From: Couchioplanes caeruleus
Lineage (GTDB): Bacteria > Actinomycetota > Actinomycetes > Mycobacteriales > Micromonosporaceae
NCBI RefSeq assembly: GCF_023499255.1
Contig: NZ_CP092183.1
Coordinates: 5,576,501 to 5,640,500, forward strand
Reading direction: 5' to 3'
Length of the DNA stretch: 64,000 bases
Part shown: positions 39,838 through 48,168 of the stretch, in pieces
Numbering within the stretch: the stretch's first letter is position 1
How the letters are laid out: each line of letters begins with the position of its first letter
Translations under genes and position numbers: made by a program
Notes under the pieces: generated by a model
Told to the model about the DNA's origin: nothing
Seen by the model: only the letters and a program-made list of their open reading frames with translations
Database searches by the model: none

Positions 39838-39959
39838 GATCTCCAGTGACGTCCCTGCGGCGGCGACCGTCAAGCCGGGCGGCGGGATTCGCATGAACTA
39901 CAGCCGTGGGGTTCGGCAGACAAGGGGAGAAACCGCCGACTCGGCTATCGTGGCCGGCG

Positions 39960-41006
39960 ATGCGGTGGTCCGGCGTGGTCTACGACGTGGGCCGGGCCAT
40001 GGGGCCACGGTCAGCCGACTGGCGACCCGACTACACGCCCGGGCTGGTCCGGCGGGAGTTGGAGATCATCCGCGGCGACCTGCACGCCACCGCCGTGCGC
40101 CTGTGCGCCCGCGACCCGCAGCGGCTGGCCTTCGCCGGCGCGTACGCCCTCGATCTGGGCCTGGAGGTGTGGGTCTGCCCGGAGCTGTGGAACGCGACGC
40201 CGGCGCGCACCCTGGCCTATCTGGACGCGGCCGCGCCGGTCGCCGAGGACCTGCACTGGCGGGCGCCCGGCCGGGTGACGCTCTCGGTCGGCAACGAGCT
40301 GACGTTCTTCATGCGCGGCATCGTGCCGGGCCGCACCCACCACCGCCGGGTCCACAACCGGCAGCTGAGGACGATCACGCGGGAGCGGCGCCACACGCCG
40401 CCGCTGCGGGCGTTCCTGGCCGAGGCCGTCGCGGTGGTGCGCCGGTCGTACGACGGCCCGCTCACCTACTGCGCGCTGCCGTTCGAGGATCCGGACTGGA
40501 CGCCGTTCGACGTCGCCGGCGTCAACCTCTACCGCAACCCGGCCACCGAGCGGGGCTACGGCACGGTGCTCGACCGGCTCGCGGCCACCGGGAGGCCGGT
40601 CGTGGTGACCGAGCTCGGGTACGCCGCCTGCCGCGACGCCGACAACCCGGAGTTCCTCGGCACCTTCAACGCGAAGCCGTGGAGCTTCGCCCTGTCCCGG
40701 CTGCTCGGTGCGGTGAGGCCCCGCGTCCGCACGATCCACCCGCGTGACGAGGCGGCGCAGGCGCGCATGCTCCTCGATCAGCTCAGCGACCTGGACCGGC
40801 GCGGGGTGGCCGGCGCGTTCGTGATGAGCTTCAGCTTCCCGCTGGCGCCCTACGACGAGGACCCGCGCCACGACCTCGACGCCACCGCGCTGTCCCTCGT
40901 GCGGACGTTGCGGCCGGGACGGCACGGCGTCACGTACCCGGACCTGCCGTGGGAGCCCAAACAGGCGTTCCACGCGCTGGCCGCCTTCTACCGCGGGGCG
41001 GCCTGA
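39960..41006 (+). CDS. TIM-barrel protein of the family often labelled abortive infection protein (paralogue 1)
   Basis: 348 residues. It starts MRWSGVVYDVG and carries GNELTFFMRGI (Glu113 after Asn112) and VVVTELGYAA (Glu218), which look like the acid/base and nucleophile positions of clan GH-A glycosidases. The end has WEPKQAFHAL. A homologue with the same motifs lies at 45492-46472. No signal peptide is present. The stop overlaps the convergent methyltransferase by 19 bp. I see no phage-defence features, so I favour a glycoside-hydrolase-like role. Confidence 0.75.
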   Translation: MRWSGVVYDVGRAMGPRSADWRPDYTPGLVRRELEIIRGDLHATAVRLCARDPQRLAFAGAYALDLGLEVWVCPELWNATPARTLAYLDAAAPVAEDLHWRAPGRVTLSVGNELTFFMRGIVPGRTHHRRVHNRQLRTITRERRHTPPLRAFLAEAVAVVRRSYDGPLTYCALPFEDPDWTPFDVAGVNLYRNPATERGYGTVLDRLAATGRPVVVTELGYAACRDADNPEFLGTFNAKPWSFALSRLLGAVRPRVRTIHPRDEAAQARMLLDQLSDLDRRGVAGAFVMSFSFPLAPYDEDPRHDLDATALSLVRTLRPGRHGVTYPDLPWEPKQAFHALAAFYRGAA

Positions 41007-41809
41007 GGTCTGGTGCCGACGCCGACGTAGGTGAGGGTCGCCGCCGGATCGCCGGGCACGTCGTCGCCCGGATCGGGGTGCCACTCGGTGCTGTGCACCA
41101 CGCCGGGCTCGACGAGGTCCCAGCCGTCGAACAGCGCCTCGACGCGCCGGCGGTCGCGCGGGACGAGCGGCGTACCCGTGCGGTTGTAGAGGTCGACGAA
41201 GCGTTCCATCTCCTCGGCGCGCGCGGTCCCGGTGGCGTGGGAGACGGCCAGGCAGCTGCCGGGAGCGACCGCGTCGCGGTAGTGGCGCAGGGCGGCGGTC
41301 AGCTCGGCGCTGTCGGGCGCGAAGTGCAGCACGGCGATCATCAGCACGCAGACCGGTTCGCCGAGGTCGAGCAGGCCACGCAGGTGCAGGTCGGTCAGCA
41401 CCGCTTCCGGCCGCTGCAGATCGCCCTGGATGACGACGGTACGCGGATCCGCGCCGAGGATCTCCCGGGCGTGCAGGACCGCGGTGGGGTCGAGGTCGAC
41501 GTACGCGACGCGCGCCTCGGGCTGCACCTCCCGGGCGACCTCGTGCACGTTGCCGTTCGCCGGGATGCCGGAGCCGAGGTCGAGGAACTGGCGAATGCCC
41601 CGGCCGGCGGCGAAGCGGACGGCGCGGCGCAGGAACGCCCGGTTGGCCTGGACGATGCCGGGCAGCTCGGGGACGAGCTCGCGGGCGCGGTCGGCGACCG
41701 CCCGGTCCGCCGCGAAGTTGTGGTTCCCGCCGAGGAACGCGTCGTAGATTCGCGCGGCGCTGGGCCGGTTCGGGTCGATCCCGGTCGGCAGATGGTGATC
41801 CCCTGGCAT
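40988..41809 (-). CDS. SAM-dependent methyltransferase of the DUF574/Methyltransf_19 family
   Basis: 273 residues. It has FLGGNHNFAADR near the N-terminus (about 30-41), the family hallmark, then a Rossmann core with LDLGSGIPANGNVHEVA (motif I) and YVDLDPTAVLH. These actinobacterial enzymes are abundant and their substrates are mostly unknown. GGGGGG precedes ATG 41809. Confidence 0.9.
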   Translation of the reverse strand: MPGDHHLPTGIDPNRPSAARIYDAFLGGNHNFAADRAVADRARELVPELPGIVQANRAFLRRAVRFAAGRGIRQFLDLGSGIPANGNVHEVAREVQPEARVAYVDLDPTAVLHAREILGADPRTVVIQGDLQRPEAVLTDLHLRGLLDLGEPVCVLMIAVLHFAPDSAELTAALRHYRDAVAPGSCLAVSHATGTARAEEMERFVDLYNRTGTPLVPRDRRRVEALFDGWDLVEPGVVHSTEWHPDPGDDVPGDPAATLTYVGVGTRPQAAPR

Positions 41810-41905
41810 GCCACCCCCCGTTTTCGGCAACAGCAACCACTGACGGTCCAGATCACTCTACGTTGAGTGAGGCAGTGCGGGTGGCCCAGCCGCCGGAAGC
41901 GAGGA

Positions 41906-44239
41906 ATGGTGCCGACGACCGATGCCTTGACCGGACACCTGGTGGACGAGGCGCCCGACGCGGTGATCGTCAGCCGGGCGGACGGCACCATCGTCATCGC
42001 CAACCGCCGCGCGCACGAGATGTTCGGGTACGAGCCGGGCCGCCTGCTGGAGCGGTCCGTCGACGACCTCGTCCCGCCCGAGGCCCGCGCCCGCCACCCC
42101 GGGCACCGGGCCGGGTACCTGGCCAGCGAGCACCCGCCGCTGCGCCGGCTGCCCCTGCGCGGCCTGCGCAGCGACGGCCAGGTCTTCCCGGTGGAGATCT
42201 CGCTCGCGGCGGTCACCGTGCCCGGCGGGGACATGCTGGTGACCTCGGTGCTGCGCGACGACACCCGGCACCGCGAGGCCCAGGAGGCCCGGACCCTGCT
42301 GGCCTCCGTGGTCCAGTCCTCGCACGACGCCATCGTGACCACCGACCTCGACGGCGTGGTGCTCACCTGGAACCCGGGCGCCGAGCTGCTGTACGGCTAC
42401 CCGGCCGCCAAGATGGTGGGCCAGCCGATCGACCGGATCGTCCCGCCGGAACGCCGCGTGGACGAGGAGGAGATCCGGACCCTGGTGCGCATCGGCGGCC
42501 GCATGGACCGCTACCGCACCACCCGGTTGCACGCCGACGGCTCCGTACTGCCGGTGTCGGTGCAGGTCAGCCCGCTGCGCGACGCGGGCGGGACGATCGT
42601 GGGGATGGCCACCACGGCCCGCGACATCAGCGAGCGGGAACGCGCCGAGGCCCAGGTGCAGGCCGTCCTGGACGCCGCGCCGGACGCCCTGCTCGGCGTC
42701 GACGAGCTCGGCGCCATCGTGCTCGTCAACGCCGAGGCGGAACGGCTGTTCGGGCTGCCGCGCTACGACCTCGTCCAGATGGGGGTGCGCCGGCTGCTGC
42801 CCGACGGGTTGCCGCCGGCGGCCGCGATGCTGCGGACCCGTGGCGACTCGACCCCGCTGGACACCGAACGCATCGAGGGCGGCGACGACCCCGCGACCGC
42901 GGCGCCGCGGTGGGCCACCCGTACGGCCCGGCGCCGCGACGGCAGCGAACTCCCCGTGGAGATCTCCTGCAGCGCGCTCGACGCCGACGGCCGGATCATC
43001 GTCGTGGCCGCCATCCGGGACATCACCGACCGGCTCACCGCCGAGGCCGAGCAGCAGGCGCTGCGCGACGAGGCCGAGCAGCAGCGCATCGAGGCCCGCC
43101 TGCAGCGCACCCAGCGGCTGGAGAGCCTGGGCCAGCTCGCCGGCGGGGTGGCGCACGACTTCAACAACCTGCTCGCCGTGATCCTCAACTACGCGTCGTT
43201 CATCGCCGAGGACGCCCCCGGCACCGCGTTCGCCCGCGACGCCGAGCAGATCGCCCGGGCGGCCCGCCGGGGCAGCGACCTGACCCACCAGCTGCTGGCG
43301 TTCGCCCGCCGGGAGGTGATCCGCCCGCGGGCGCTGGACGTCAACACGATCGTCGCCGAGGTGGAGCAGATGCTGCGGCGCTCGATCGGCGAGCACATCA
43401 CGCTGACCACCCGTACCGCGCCGGTGCCGCCGGTGATGGCCGACCCGGGCCAGCTCGAACAGGTGCTCATCAACCTCGCGGTCAATGCCCGCGACGCCAT
43501 GCCCTCGGGCGGCCACGTCACCATCGACACCGCCGCCGTGCAGGTCGACGCCGACCATCCGGCCGCGCGGGGCGGGCTGGAGCCGGGCCCGTACGTGCGC
43601 ATCCGGGTCTCCGACACCGGGACCGGCATGCCGCGCGACGTCATCGACAAGGCGTTCGACCCGTTCTTCACCACCAAGCCGAGCGGGCAGGGCACCGGCC
43701 TGGGCCTGGCCACCGTGTACGGCATCGTCACGCAGGCCGGCGGCACGGTCCAGATCTACTCCGAGCCCGGGTACGGCACCACGATCACGATCCTGCTGCC
43801 GGTGACCGACGCCGTCGCCGAGGACACCCGGCCCGCGACGCCGTCCGGCGACTTCGGCGGGCACGGCGCCACCGTGCTGGTCGTCGAGGACGAGACGGCG
43901 CTGCGCGAGGTGACCGAGCGCATCCTGCGGCGTGGCGGCTACACCGTGCTGACCGCGACCGACGGGCTGGACGCGCTGCGGATCAGCCGTACCCACGAGG
44001 GCACCATCGACGTGCTGCTCACCGATGTGATCATGCCGGGCATGCTGGGCAAGGACCTCGCCGAGGCGGTCACGACGGTGCGCCCGGGCATCCGGGTGCT
44101 GTTCATGTCCGGGTACGCCCAGCCCGTGCTGACCACGCACGGCACCCTGGGCGCGGACGTCCACCTGCTCGAGAAGCCGTTCACCGGCGCGGAGCTGCTG
44201 CAGGCGCTGCACGCGCAGCGACACGCCGGACGTGATTAA
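41906..44239 (+). CDS. multi-PAS hybrid sensor kinase/response regulator
   Basis: 777 residues, soluble. Three PAS domains (about 10-125, 135-250, 255-385) are followed by HisKA with His417 (GGVAHDFNNLLAVI), an ATPase domain (NLAVNARDAMPSGG, DTGTGM, GTGLGLATV) and a C-terminal receiver with Asp707 (LLTDVIMPG). The PAS-AHDFNN type often senses redox or small molecules. I placed the start at ATG 41906, which has GGAAG eight bases upstream; GTG 41909 is also possible. A STAS-domain gene follows after 79 bp. Confidence 0.9.
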   Translation: MVPTTDALTGHLVDEAPDAVIVSRADGTIVIANRRAHEMFGYEPGRLLERSVDDLVPPEARARHPGHRAGYLASEHPPLRRLPLRGLRSDGQVFPVEISLAAVTVPGGDMLVTSVLRDDTRHREAQEARTLLASVVQSSHDAIVTTDLDGVVLTWNPGAELLYGYPAAKMVGQPIDRIVPPERRVDEEEIRTLVRIGGRMDRYRTTRLHADGSVLPVSVQVSPLRDAGGTIVGMATTARDISERERAEAQVQAVLDAAPDALLGVDELGAIVLVNAEAERLFGLPRYDLVQMGVRRLLPDGLPPAAAMLRTRGDSTPLDTERIEGGDDPATAAPRWATRTARRRDGSELPVEISCSALDADGRIIVVAAIRDITDRLTAEAEQQALRDEAEQQRIEARLQRTQRLESLGQLAGGVAHDFNNLLAVILNYASFIAEDAPGTAFARDAEQIARAARRGSDLTHQLLAFARREVIRPRALDVNTIVAEVEQMLRRSIGEHITLTTRTAPVPPVMADPGQLEQVLINLAVNARDAMPSGGHVTIDTAAVQVDADHPAARGGLEPGPYVRIRVSDTGTGMPRDVIDKAFDPFFTTKPSGQGTGLGLATVYGIVTQAGGTVQIYSEPGYGTTITILLPVTDAVAEDTRPATPSGDFGGHGATVLVVEDETALREVTERILRRGGYTVLTATDGLDALRISRTHEGTIDVLLTDVIMPGMLGKDLAEAVTTVRPGIRVLFMSGYAQPVLTTHGTLGADVHLLEKPFTGAELLQALHAQRHAGRD

Positions 44240-44318
44240 CGCCTCCACCGGTTTCGATCGGCCGCCCGCGGGGTAGCGCGGCTCCACGCGAGCAACCCCT
44301 GGGGAGGACTGATCGGCC

Positions 44319-44669
44319 ATGCCTTTCGACTGCACGATCGAGCGGGAAGGCGAGACCATGGTCGTCGTACCCGAGGGCGACGTGGACGTGGTGAACGCCG
44401 CGGTGCTGCGTCAGGTGCTGCAGCAGGTCGTCGAGCGCCGCGACTGCACACGGCTCGACATCGACATGAGCGCGGTGACGTTCCTGGACTCCTCCGGCCT
44501 GGGCATGCTGGTGGCCGCCCAGCGCGCCGCCGCGGCGCAGGGCATCGCGCTGCAGCTGCAAAAGCCGGGCCCGATGGTGCGCATGGTCCTCGAGGTCACC
44601 AACCTCGACCGCGTGCTCGCCCCGGACCTCGTCGCGGACGAGACCACGGAGGCCGCCGCCGAGTCGTGA
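44319..44669 (+). CDS. STAS-domain anti-sigma factor antagonist
   Basis: 116 residues, a single STAS domain with FLDSSGLGMLV; the serine pair at 58-59 is the usual phosphorylation site of SpoIIAA/RsbV proteins. Such proteins bind an anti-sigma kinase and release a stress sigma factor. No anti-sigma kinase is adjacent. It follows the hybrid kinase on the same strand, so the two may be co-expressed. The gene ends 31 bp from the convergent small gene. Confidence 0.92.
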   Translation: MPFDCTIEREGETMVVVPEGDVDVVNAAVLRQVLQQVVERRDCTRLDIDMSAVTFLDSSGLGMLVAAQRAAAAQGIALQLQKPGPMVRMVLEVTNLDRVLAPDLVADETTEAAAES

Positions 44670-44699
44670 GCCGGCTGAGCGGCGCCCCGCGGTCCGCCG

Positions 44700-44927
44700 T
44701 CAGCGCTCCGGACGGTATTCCGGCGTGTCCCCGGAGACGGCTCCGGGGTCGTAGCCCGCGTGCGGGTCCACGCCGGAGGTCTCGTCGTCGCCCGCGTCGA
44801 ACGCCGGCGTGGTGTCGTCACCGGTCGGCGTGACGGAGTCCCCGGGCGCGCGCAGCGACGCCTCGTACGCGGTGGAGCCGTCCGGCTCGTCGGTCACATG
44901 ACGGTCGGTTCGGATGTCATCGGTCAT
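44700..44927 (-). CDS. small acidic protein of unknown function
   Basis: 75 residues, rich in Asp, Glu, Thr and Pro and likely disordered. It begins MTDDIRTDRHVTDEP and ends GDTPEYRPER. No motif is recognised. It is convergent with the STAS gene. Confidence 0.6.
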   Translation of the reverse strand: MTDDIRTDRHVTDEPDGSTAYEASLRAPGDSVTPTGDDTTPAFDAGDDETSGVDPHAGYDPGAVSGDTPEYRPER

Positions 44928-45036
44928 GGCCGGGAGCGTTCCCCCGCCGGCACGCGGTAAACGGAGGGGCCGGGCCGGCCGGCTGCGGGCGCCGCGCCGG
45001 ACGCATGAGTGCGCCCTTCCGGGGCATCCGAGGCGG

Positions 45037-45458
45037 GTGTCCACGTCTGTCCGGATCGTGATCGTCGACGACCATCCGAACGTCGTCTGCGGCCTCGAGC
45101 GGCTGCTCCCTGAGGTGAACGACGGGCACCGGGCGGTGCCCCGGGCCCGGATCGTGGCGATGTCCGCCGACGACGACCCGGCGTCCGCGGTGGAGGCGCT
45201 GCAGGCGGGCGCGGAAGGGTATCTGCCCAGGACCGGCGAGCCGGAACGCCTGCTGCGGCCGTTGCCGGCCATCCTGGACGGTTGGGCCGTGATGCCCGCG
45301 GAGCTGCTGGGCTGGGCGCGCGGCGCCCGGGCGGCTTCGGTCGAGCTCGACGAGGGGGAACGGACGCTGCTGCAGCTGATCGCCGCGGTGCCACCACCAC
45401 CGAGATCGCCGGGCGGCTGCACGTCTCCGAGCGGACGAGTCATGTCAACCAAGGTTGA
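45037..45458 (+). pseudogene. decayed NarL/LuxR-type response regulator
   Basis: The N-terminus RIVIVDDHPNVVCGLERLL is a normal receiver start, but the next 40 or so residues, including the phospho-acceptor Asp region, are missing. It resumes at RIVAMSADDD and EALQAGAEGYLPR. The HTH is then split: LIAA in frame, and TTTEIAGRLHVSERTSHVN one frame away, so a one-base loss occurred near 45389. The HTH ends abruptly at TGA 45456-45458 inside the first palindrome of the downstream promoter. Three lesions make function unlikely. Confidence 0.8.
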
Positions 45459-45490
45459 CGCATTCCTCTGGTGTCAACTATGGTTGACAC
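45444..45490 (+). promoter_or_regulatory. leaderless promoter with two operator palindromes
   Basis: GTCAACCAAGGTTGAC (45444-45459) and GTGTCAACTATGGTTGACAC (45471-45490) are near-identical inverted repeats with centres 29 bp apart. The first supplies the -35 box TTGACG (45455-45460) and the second the -10 box TATGGT (45479-45484), with an 18-bp spacer. Transcription would then start at about the ATG at 45492. A dimeric repressor covering both boxes is expected. Confidence 0.7.
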
Positions 45491-45491
45491 C

Positions 45492-46472
45492 ATGGTGCGG
45501 AGAGGAATCACCTACGACGTCGGTACCCGGACCGGGCCCTACCTGTCGCGTCCGACCTTCGATGCGTCACAGACCCGGCATGACCTGACGGTCATCCGGG
45601 ATGAGCTGCACTGCACCGCCGTCCGGGTGTCGGGCACCAGTCGGAAGAGGCTTCTCGACACGACCGGAATGGCACTCGACCTCGGGCTCGAGGTGTGGTT
45701 GTCCCCGCTCCTGCACGACGGCGACCCGGCACAGACGCTGGCCAACATCAGGCAGTGCGCTGCCGCCGCCCAAGCACTGGGAAGCTCCGATCTGGTCTTT
45801 CTACTGGGCTGCGAGCTCACGCTGTTCATGCGCGGCATCATGAAAGGCGAGACCGTTGCGGAGCGCCTGCGCCCGCACCGCAGAATGCAGCTGAAATACC
45901 TCGGCACCCACAACCGGCCCCTCAACGCCTTCCTCGCCCGGGCCGGCCACGAAGTCCGGCAGGTGTTCACCGGCCCGGTCAGCTACGCATCCGCACCGAT
46001 CGAGAGCGTCGACTGGAGCCTCTTCGACTTCGTCTGCCTGGACTACTACCGGGTGAATCGCAACCGGCACGACTACGGGGCGCGCCTGCAGCGGCACTTC
46101 GCGCACGGCAAACCGGTCATCATCACGGAGGTCGGCTGCTGCACCTACCGCGGCGCCGAGGACAAGGGCGGCATGGGCTGGGACATCATCAGCCCGGACG
46201 GCCATGACCGGCTGACCGGCTCCTTCGTCCGCGACGAGACTCTGCAGGCCGGGGAAGTCATCGACATGCTCGAGGTCGTGGAGAAGTCCGGGGTGGAAGG
46301 CGCCTTCGTCCACACCTTCGCGGCACCCTCACTTCCGCATCGCGCCGAGCCGGACCGTGACCTCGACATGGCCTCCTACGGGGTGGTCAAGTGCTACGAC
46401 GACGGCCACTGGGAGCCCAAACAGCTGTTCCAAGCGCTGGCCGAGCACAATGCTGCGACGGGCTCGGCGTAG
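45492..46472 (+). CDS. TIM-barrel protein, paralogue 2 of the 39960 gene
   Basis: 326 residues. It shares MVRRGITYDVG, GCELTLFMRGI (Glu108), VIITEVG (Glu213) and WEPKQLFQALAEHN with paralogue 1. The Asn before the first catalytic-like Glu is replaced by Cys107. The GC content looks lower than its neighbours (38 of 60 bases in the line from 45841). It starts at ATG 45492, abutting the two-operator promoter and the remains of a response regulator, so it may be a later arrival here. Confidence 0.78.
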   Translation: MVRRGITYDVGTRTGPYLSRPTFDASQTRHDLTVIRDELHCTAVRVSGTSRKRLLDTTGMALDLGLEVWLSPLLHDGDPAQTLANIRQCAAAAQALGSSDLVFLLGCELTLFMRGIMKGETVAERLRPHRRMQLKYLGTHNRPLNAFLARAGHEVRQVFTGPVSYASAPIESVDWSLFDFVCLDYYRVNRNRHDYGARLQRHFAHGKPVIITEVGCCTYRGAEDKGGMGWDIISPDGHDRLTGSFVRDETLQAGEVIDMLEVVEKSGVEGAFVHTFAAPSLPHRAEPDRDLDMASYGVVKCYDDGHWEPKQLFQALAEHNAATGSA

Positions 46473-46512
46473 CCCTCGGCAAGCCGTCCACGGTGGTCGC
46501 CTCCCGCACACG

Positions 46513-46548
46513 GCGAAGGGGCCGCACCAACCGGTACGGTCCCTTCGC
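46513..46548. terminator. bidirectional terminator hairpin
   Basis: GCGAAGGGGCCG pairs over 12 bp (one G-U) with CGGTCCCTTCGC across a 12-base loop. It lies between the convergent ends at 46472 and 46565. Confidence 0.75.
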
Positions 46549-46564
46549 GGCGTGCGGGTGACGT

Positions 46565-47023
46565 CTAGCGGCGAGCGGTGTCGCGGGTGGTGAGGAAGCC
46601 GAGGGCGATCATGCCGAGGCCCAGCAGCAGGTGCAGCCAGTCGTCGGCGGGGTTCACCGGGATGAAGTTGGCACCGCTGTTCTGGCCGACCACGAGGCCG
46701 TACAGCCAGAGGACGAGGTAGATCGCGCCGCCGCCGATGAGGTAGTTGCGGGCGCCGGGGACCGTACGGGCCAGGACGAACCCGACCGCACCGAACAGCA
46801 GGTGGACGAGGTTGTGCAGGATGGACACCTGGAAGACGCCGAGCAGCTTGGCGTCGCTGTGGTGCCCGGCAAAGGTCATGTCGCCGTAGTGGGTCGTGAT
46901 GCCGGGGATGAAACCCAGGATCCCGACGAGCACGAAGACGGCGGCGACGGCAAGGGCGGCCGTCTGCACGAGGGTGCGCGCGCGGGGGGATGCGACGCCG
47001 CCGGCGTGGGATCTGCTGACCAT
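46565..47023 (-). CDS. DUF4383 membrane protein
   Basis: 152 residues with four hydrophobic segments. The N-terminal helix (ALAVAAVFVLVGILGFIPG), HNLVHLLFGAVGFVLA and WLHLLLGLGMIALGFL are those of the DUF4383 family. Histidines in the second and fourth helices are notable but no function is known. The ATG 47023 has weak GAAGGAA upstream. Confidence 0.85.
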   Translation of the reverse strand: MVSRSHAGGVASPRARTLVQTAALAVAAVFVLVGILGFIPGITTHYGDMTFAGHHSDAKLLGVFQVSILHNLVHLLFGAVGFVLARTVPGARNYLIGGGAIYLVLWLYGLVVGQNSGANFIPVNPADDWLHLLLGLGMIALGFLTTRDTARR

Positions 47024-47091
47024 GGTTCCTTCTTTCGTGGGGAGGACAGGCCGGGGATGCCCCACCCGGAACCGCCGCAAACGTCGGTTTC

Positions 47092-48168
47092 TCAGCAGGC
47101 GATGACGGCCTGCAGTTCCTGCCGGCGGCGCAGCGCGAGATCGGTCAGCAGCGCCGGGGCGTCGTCGAACGGGACCACCGCGGAGATCAGGTGCTTGCGG
47201 ATGGCCTCGCCGCACGCGCGCAGCAGGGTCACGGTCTCGGCGGAGAGCCGCTCCCGGTCCCAGGCCGGCGCGAGGCCGCGGGGCACCCGCCCGATCTGGG
47301 CGCAGCGCAGCCCCAGCCCGTTGTGGTGGAACTCCTCCCCCAGCCGTACGGCGTCCGCCCCGCCCTGGTAGAACGCCAGGTCGACGACCGTGCCCTGGGG
47401 CCGCAGCAGGCGCAGCGCCAGGTGCAGGGCCGAGCCCTGACCCCGGCACTGGAAGACCACGTCGGCGCCCCGATCGTCGGCGGTGTGCCGCCACGCCGTC
47501 TTCAGCACCACCGCGGGGTCGCCGGCCTCCGGGTCGAGCGTCTGCAGGCCCAGGGCGGCGGCGACCTCGCGGCGCTGCGGGGTGGGGTCCAGCACGACGA
47601 CCGACGCGGCGCCGTGCTCGCGGGCGAACAGCGCGGTCAGCAGCCCGACCACCCCGGCGCCGGTCACCGCGACGCGGCGCCCGGCCACGCCGTCGGCGAG
47701 CGAGCGTACGCCGGTGCCGTGCAGGTCCGCGGCGGCGTGCAGCAGCCCGTTGGCGCAGATCGGTCCCATGTGGGCGACGTAGATGCCCAGGATCGGGTCG
47801 AGGCCGGCGGGCAGCGCGACGACCCGGTCGCGCAGCGGGTCACCGGTCCAGCCGGTGCGGTGGCCGTACGTCATGGCCACGACCGTGCCCTCGGCGACCG
47901 CGGGCGTGCGGCTCTCCTCGACCCGGCCGACCTCCATGTAGCCCAGCCGGGTGATCGGCCACGGCTCGGCCGGCGCCGCCCCGAACAGGCCCAGCGCCGG
48001 GTCGTACGTGGCGTGCAGGGCGGGGTTGGTGCCCTTGACGTAGCTCAGTTCGGTGCCGGCGGAGACGCCGCTGAAGAGCGTACGGACGCGGAAGGGACCG
48101 GGCTGCACCTCCTCCTCGCGGATCTCCAGCCGGCCCGGCCCGGTCACCACGATGTTCCGGTCAGGCAC
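47092..48168 (-). CDS. zinc-type alcohol dehydrogenase-like protein (MDR superfamily)
   Basis: 358 residues. The N-terminal GroES-like domain and the Rossmann fold (VAVTGAGVVGLLTALFAREHG, about 167-187) are clear. The usual catalytic Cys/His zinc ligands are not obvious: the start is GPFRVRTLFSGVSAGTE rather than GxCGTD. It therefore resembles the BchC-like or sugar-alcohol group. It overlaps the upstream oxidoreductase by 8 bp, suggesting one pathway. Confidence 0.82.
   Translation of the reverse strand: MPDRNIVVTGPGRLEIREEEVQPGPFRVRTLFSGVSAGTELSYVKGTNPALHATYDPALGLFGAAPAEPWPITRLGYMEVGRVEESRTPAVAEGTVVAMTYGHRTGWTGDPLRDRVVALPAGLDPILGIYVAHMGPICANGLLHAAADLHGTGVRSLADGVAGRRVAVTGAGVVGLLTALFAREHGAASVVVLDPTPQRREVAAALGLQTLDPEAGDPAVVLKTAWRHTADDRGADVVFQCRGQGSALHLALRLLRPQGTVVDLAFYQGGADAVRLGEEFHHNGLGLRCAQIGRVPRGLAPAWDRERLSAETVTLLRACGEAIRKHLISAVVPFDDAPALLTDLALRRRQELQAVIAC

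Noticed and set aside
39960..46472. A phage-defence system made of the two abortive-infection-labelled proteins, with the DNA ligase and methyltransferase
   Set aside because: The methyltransferase is a DUF574-type small-molecule enzyme, the ligase is LigD-like, and the paralogues look like glycosidase barrels. There is no nuclease, toxin or sensor for a defence operon.
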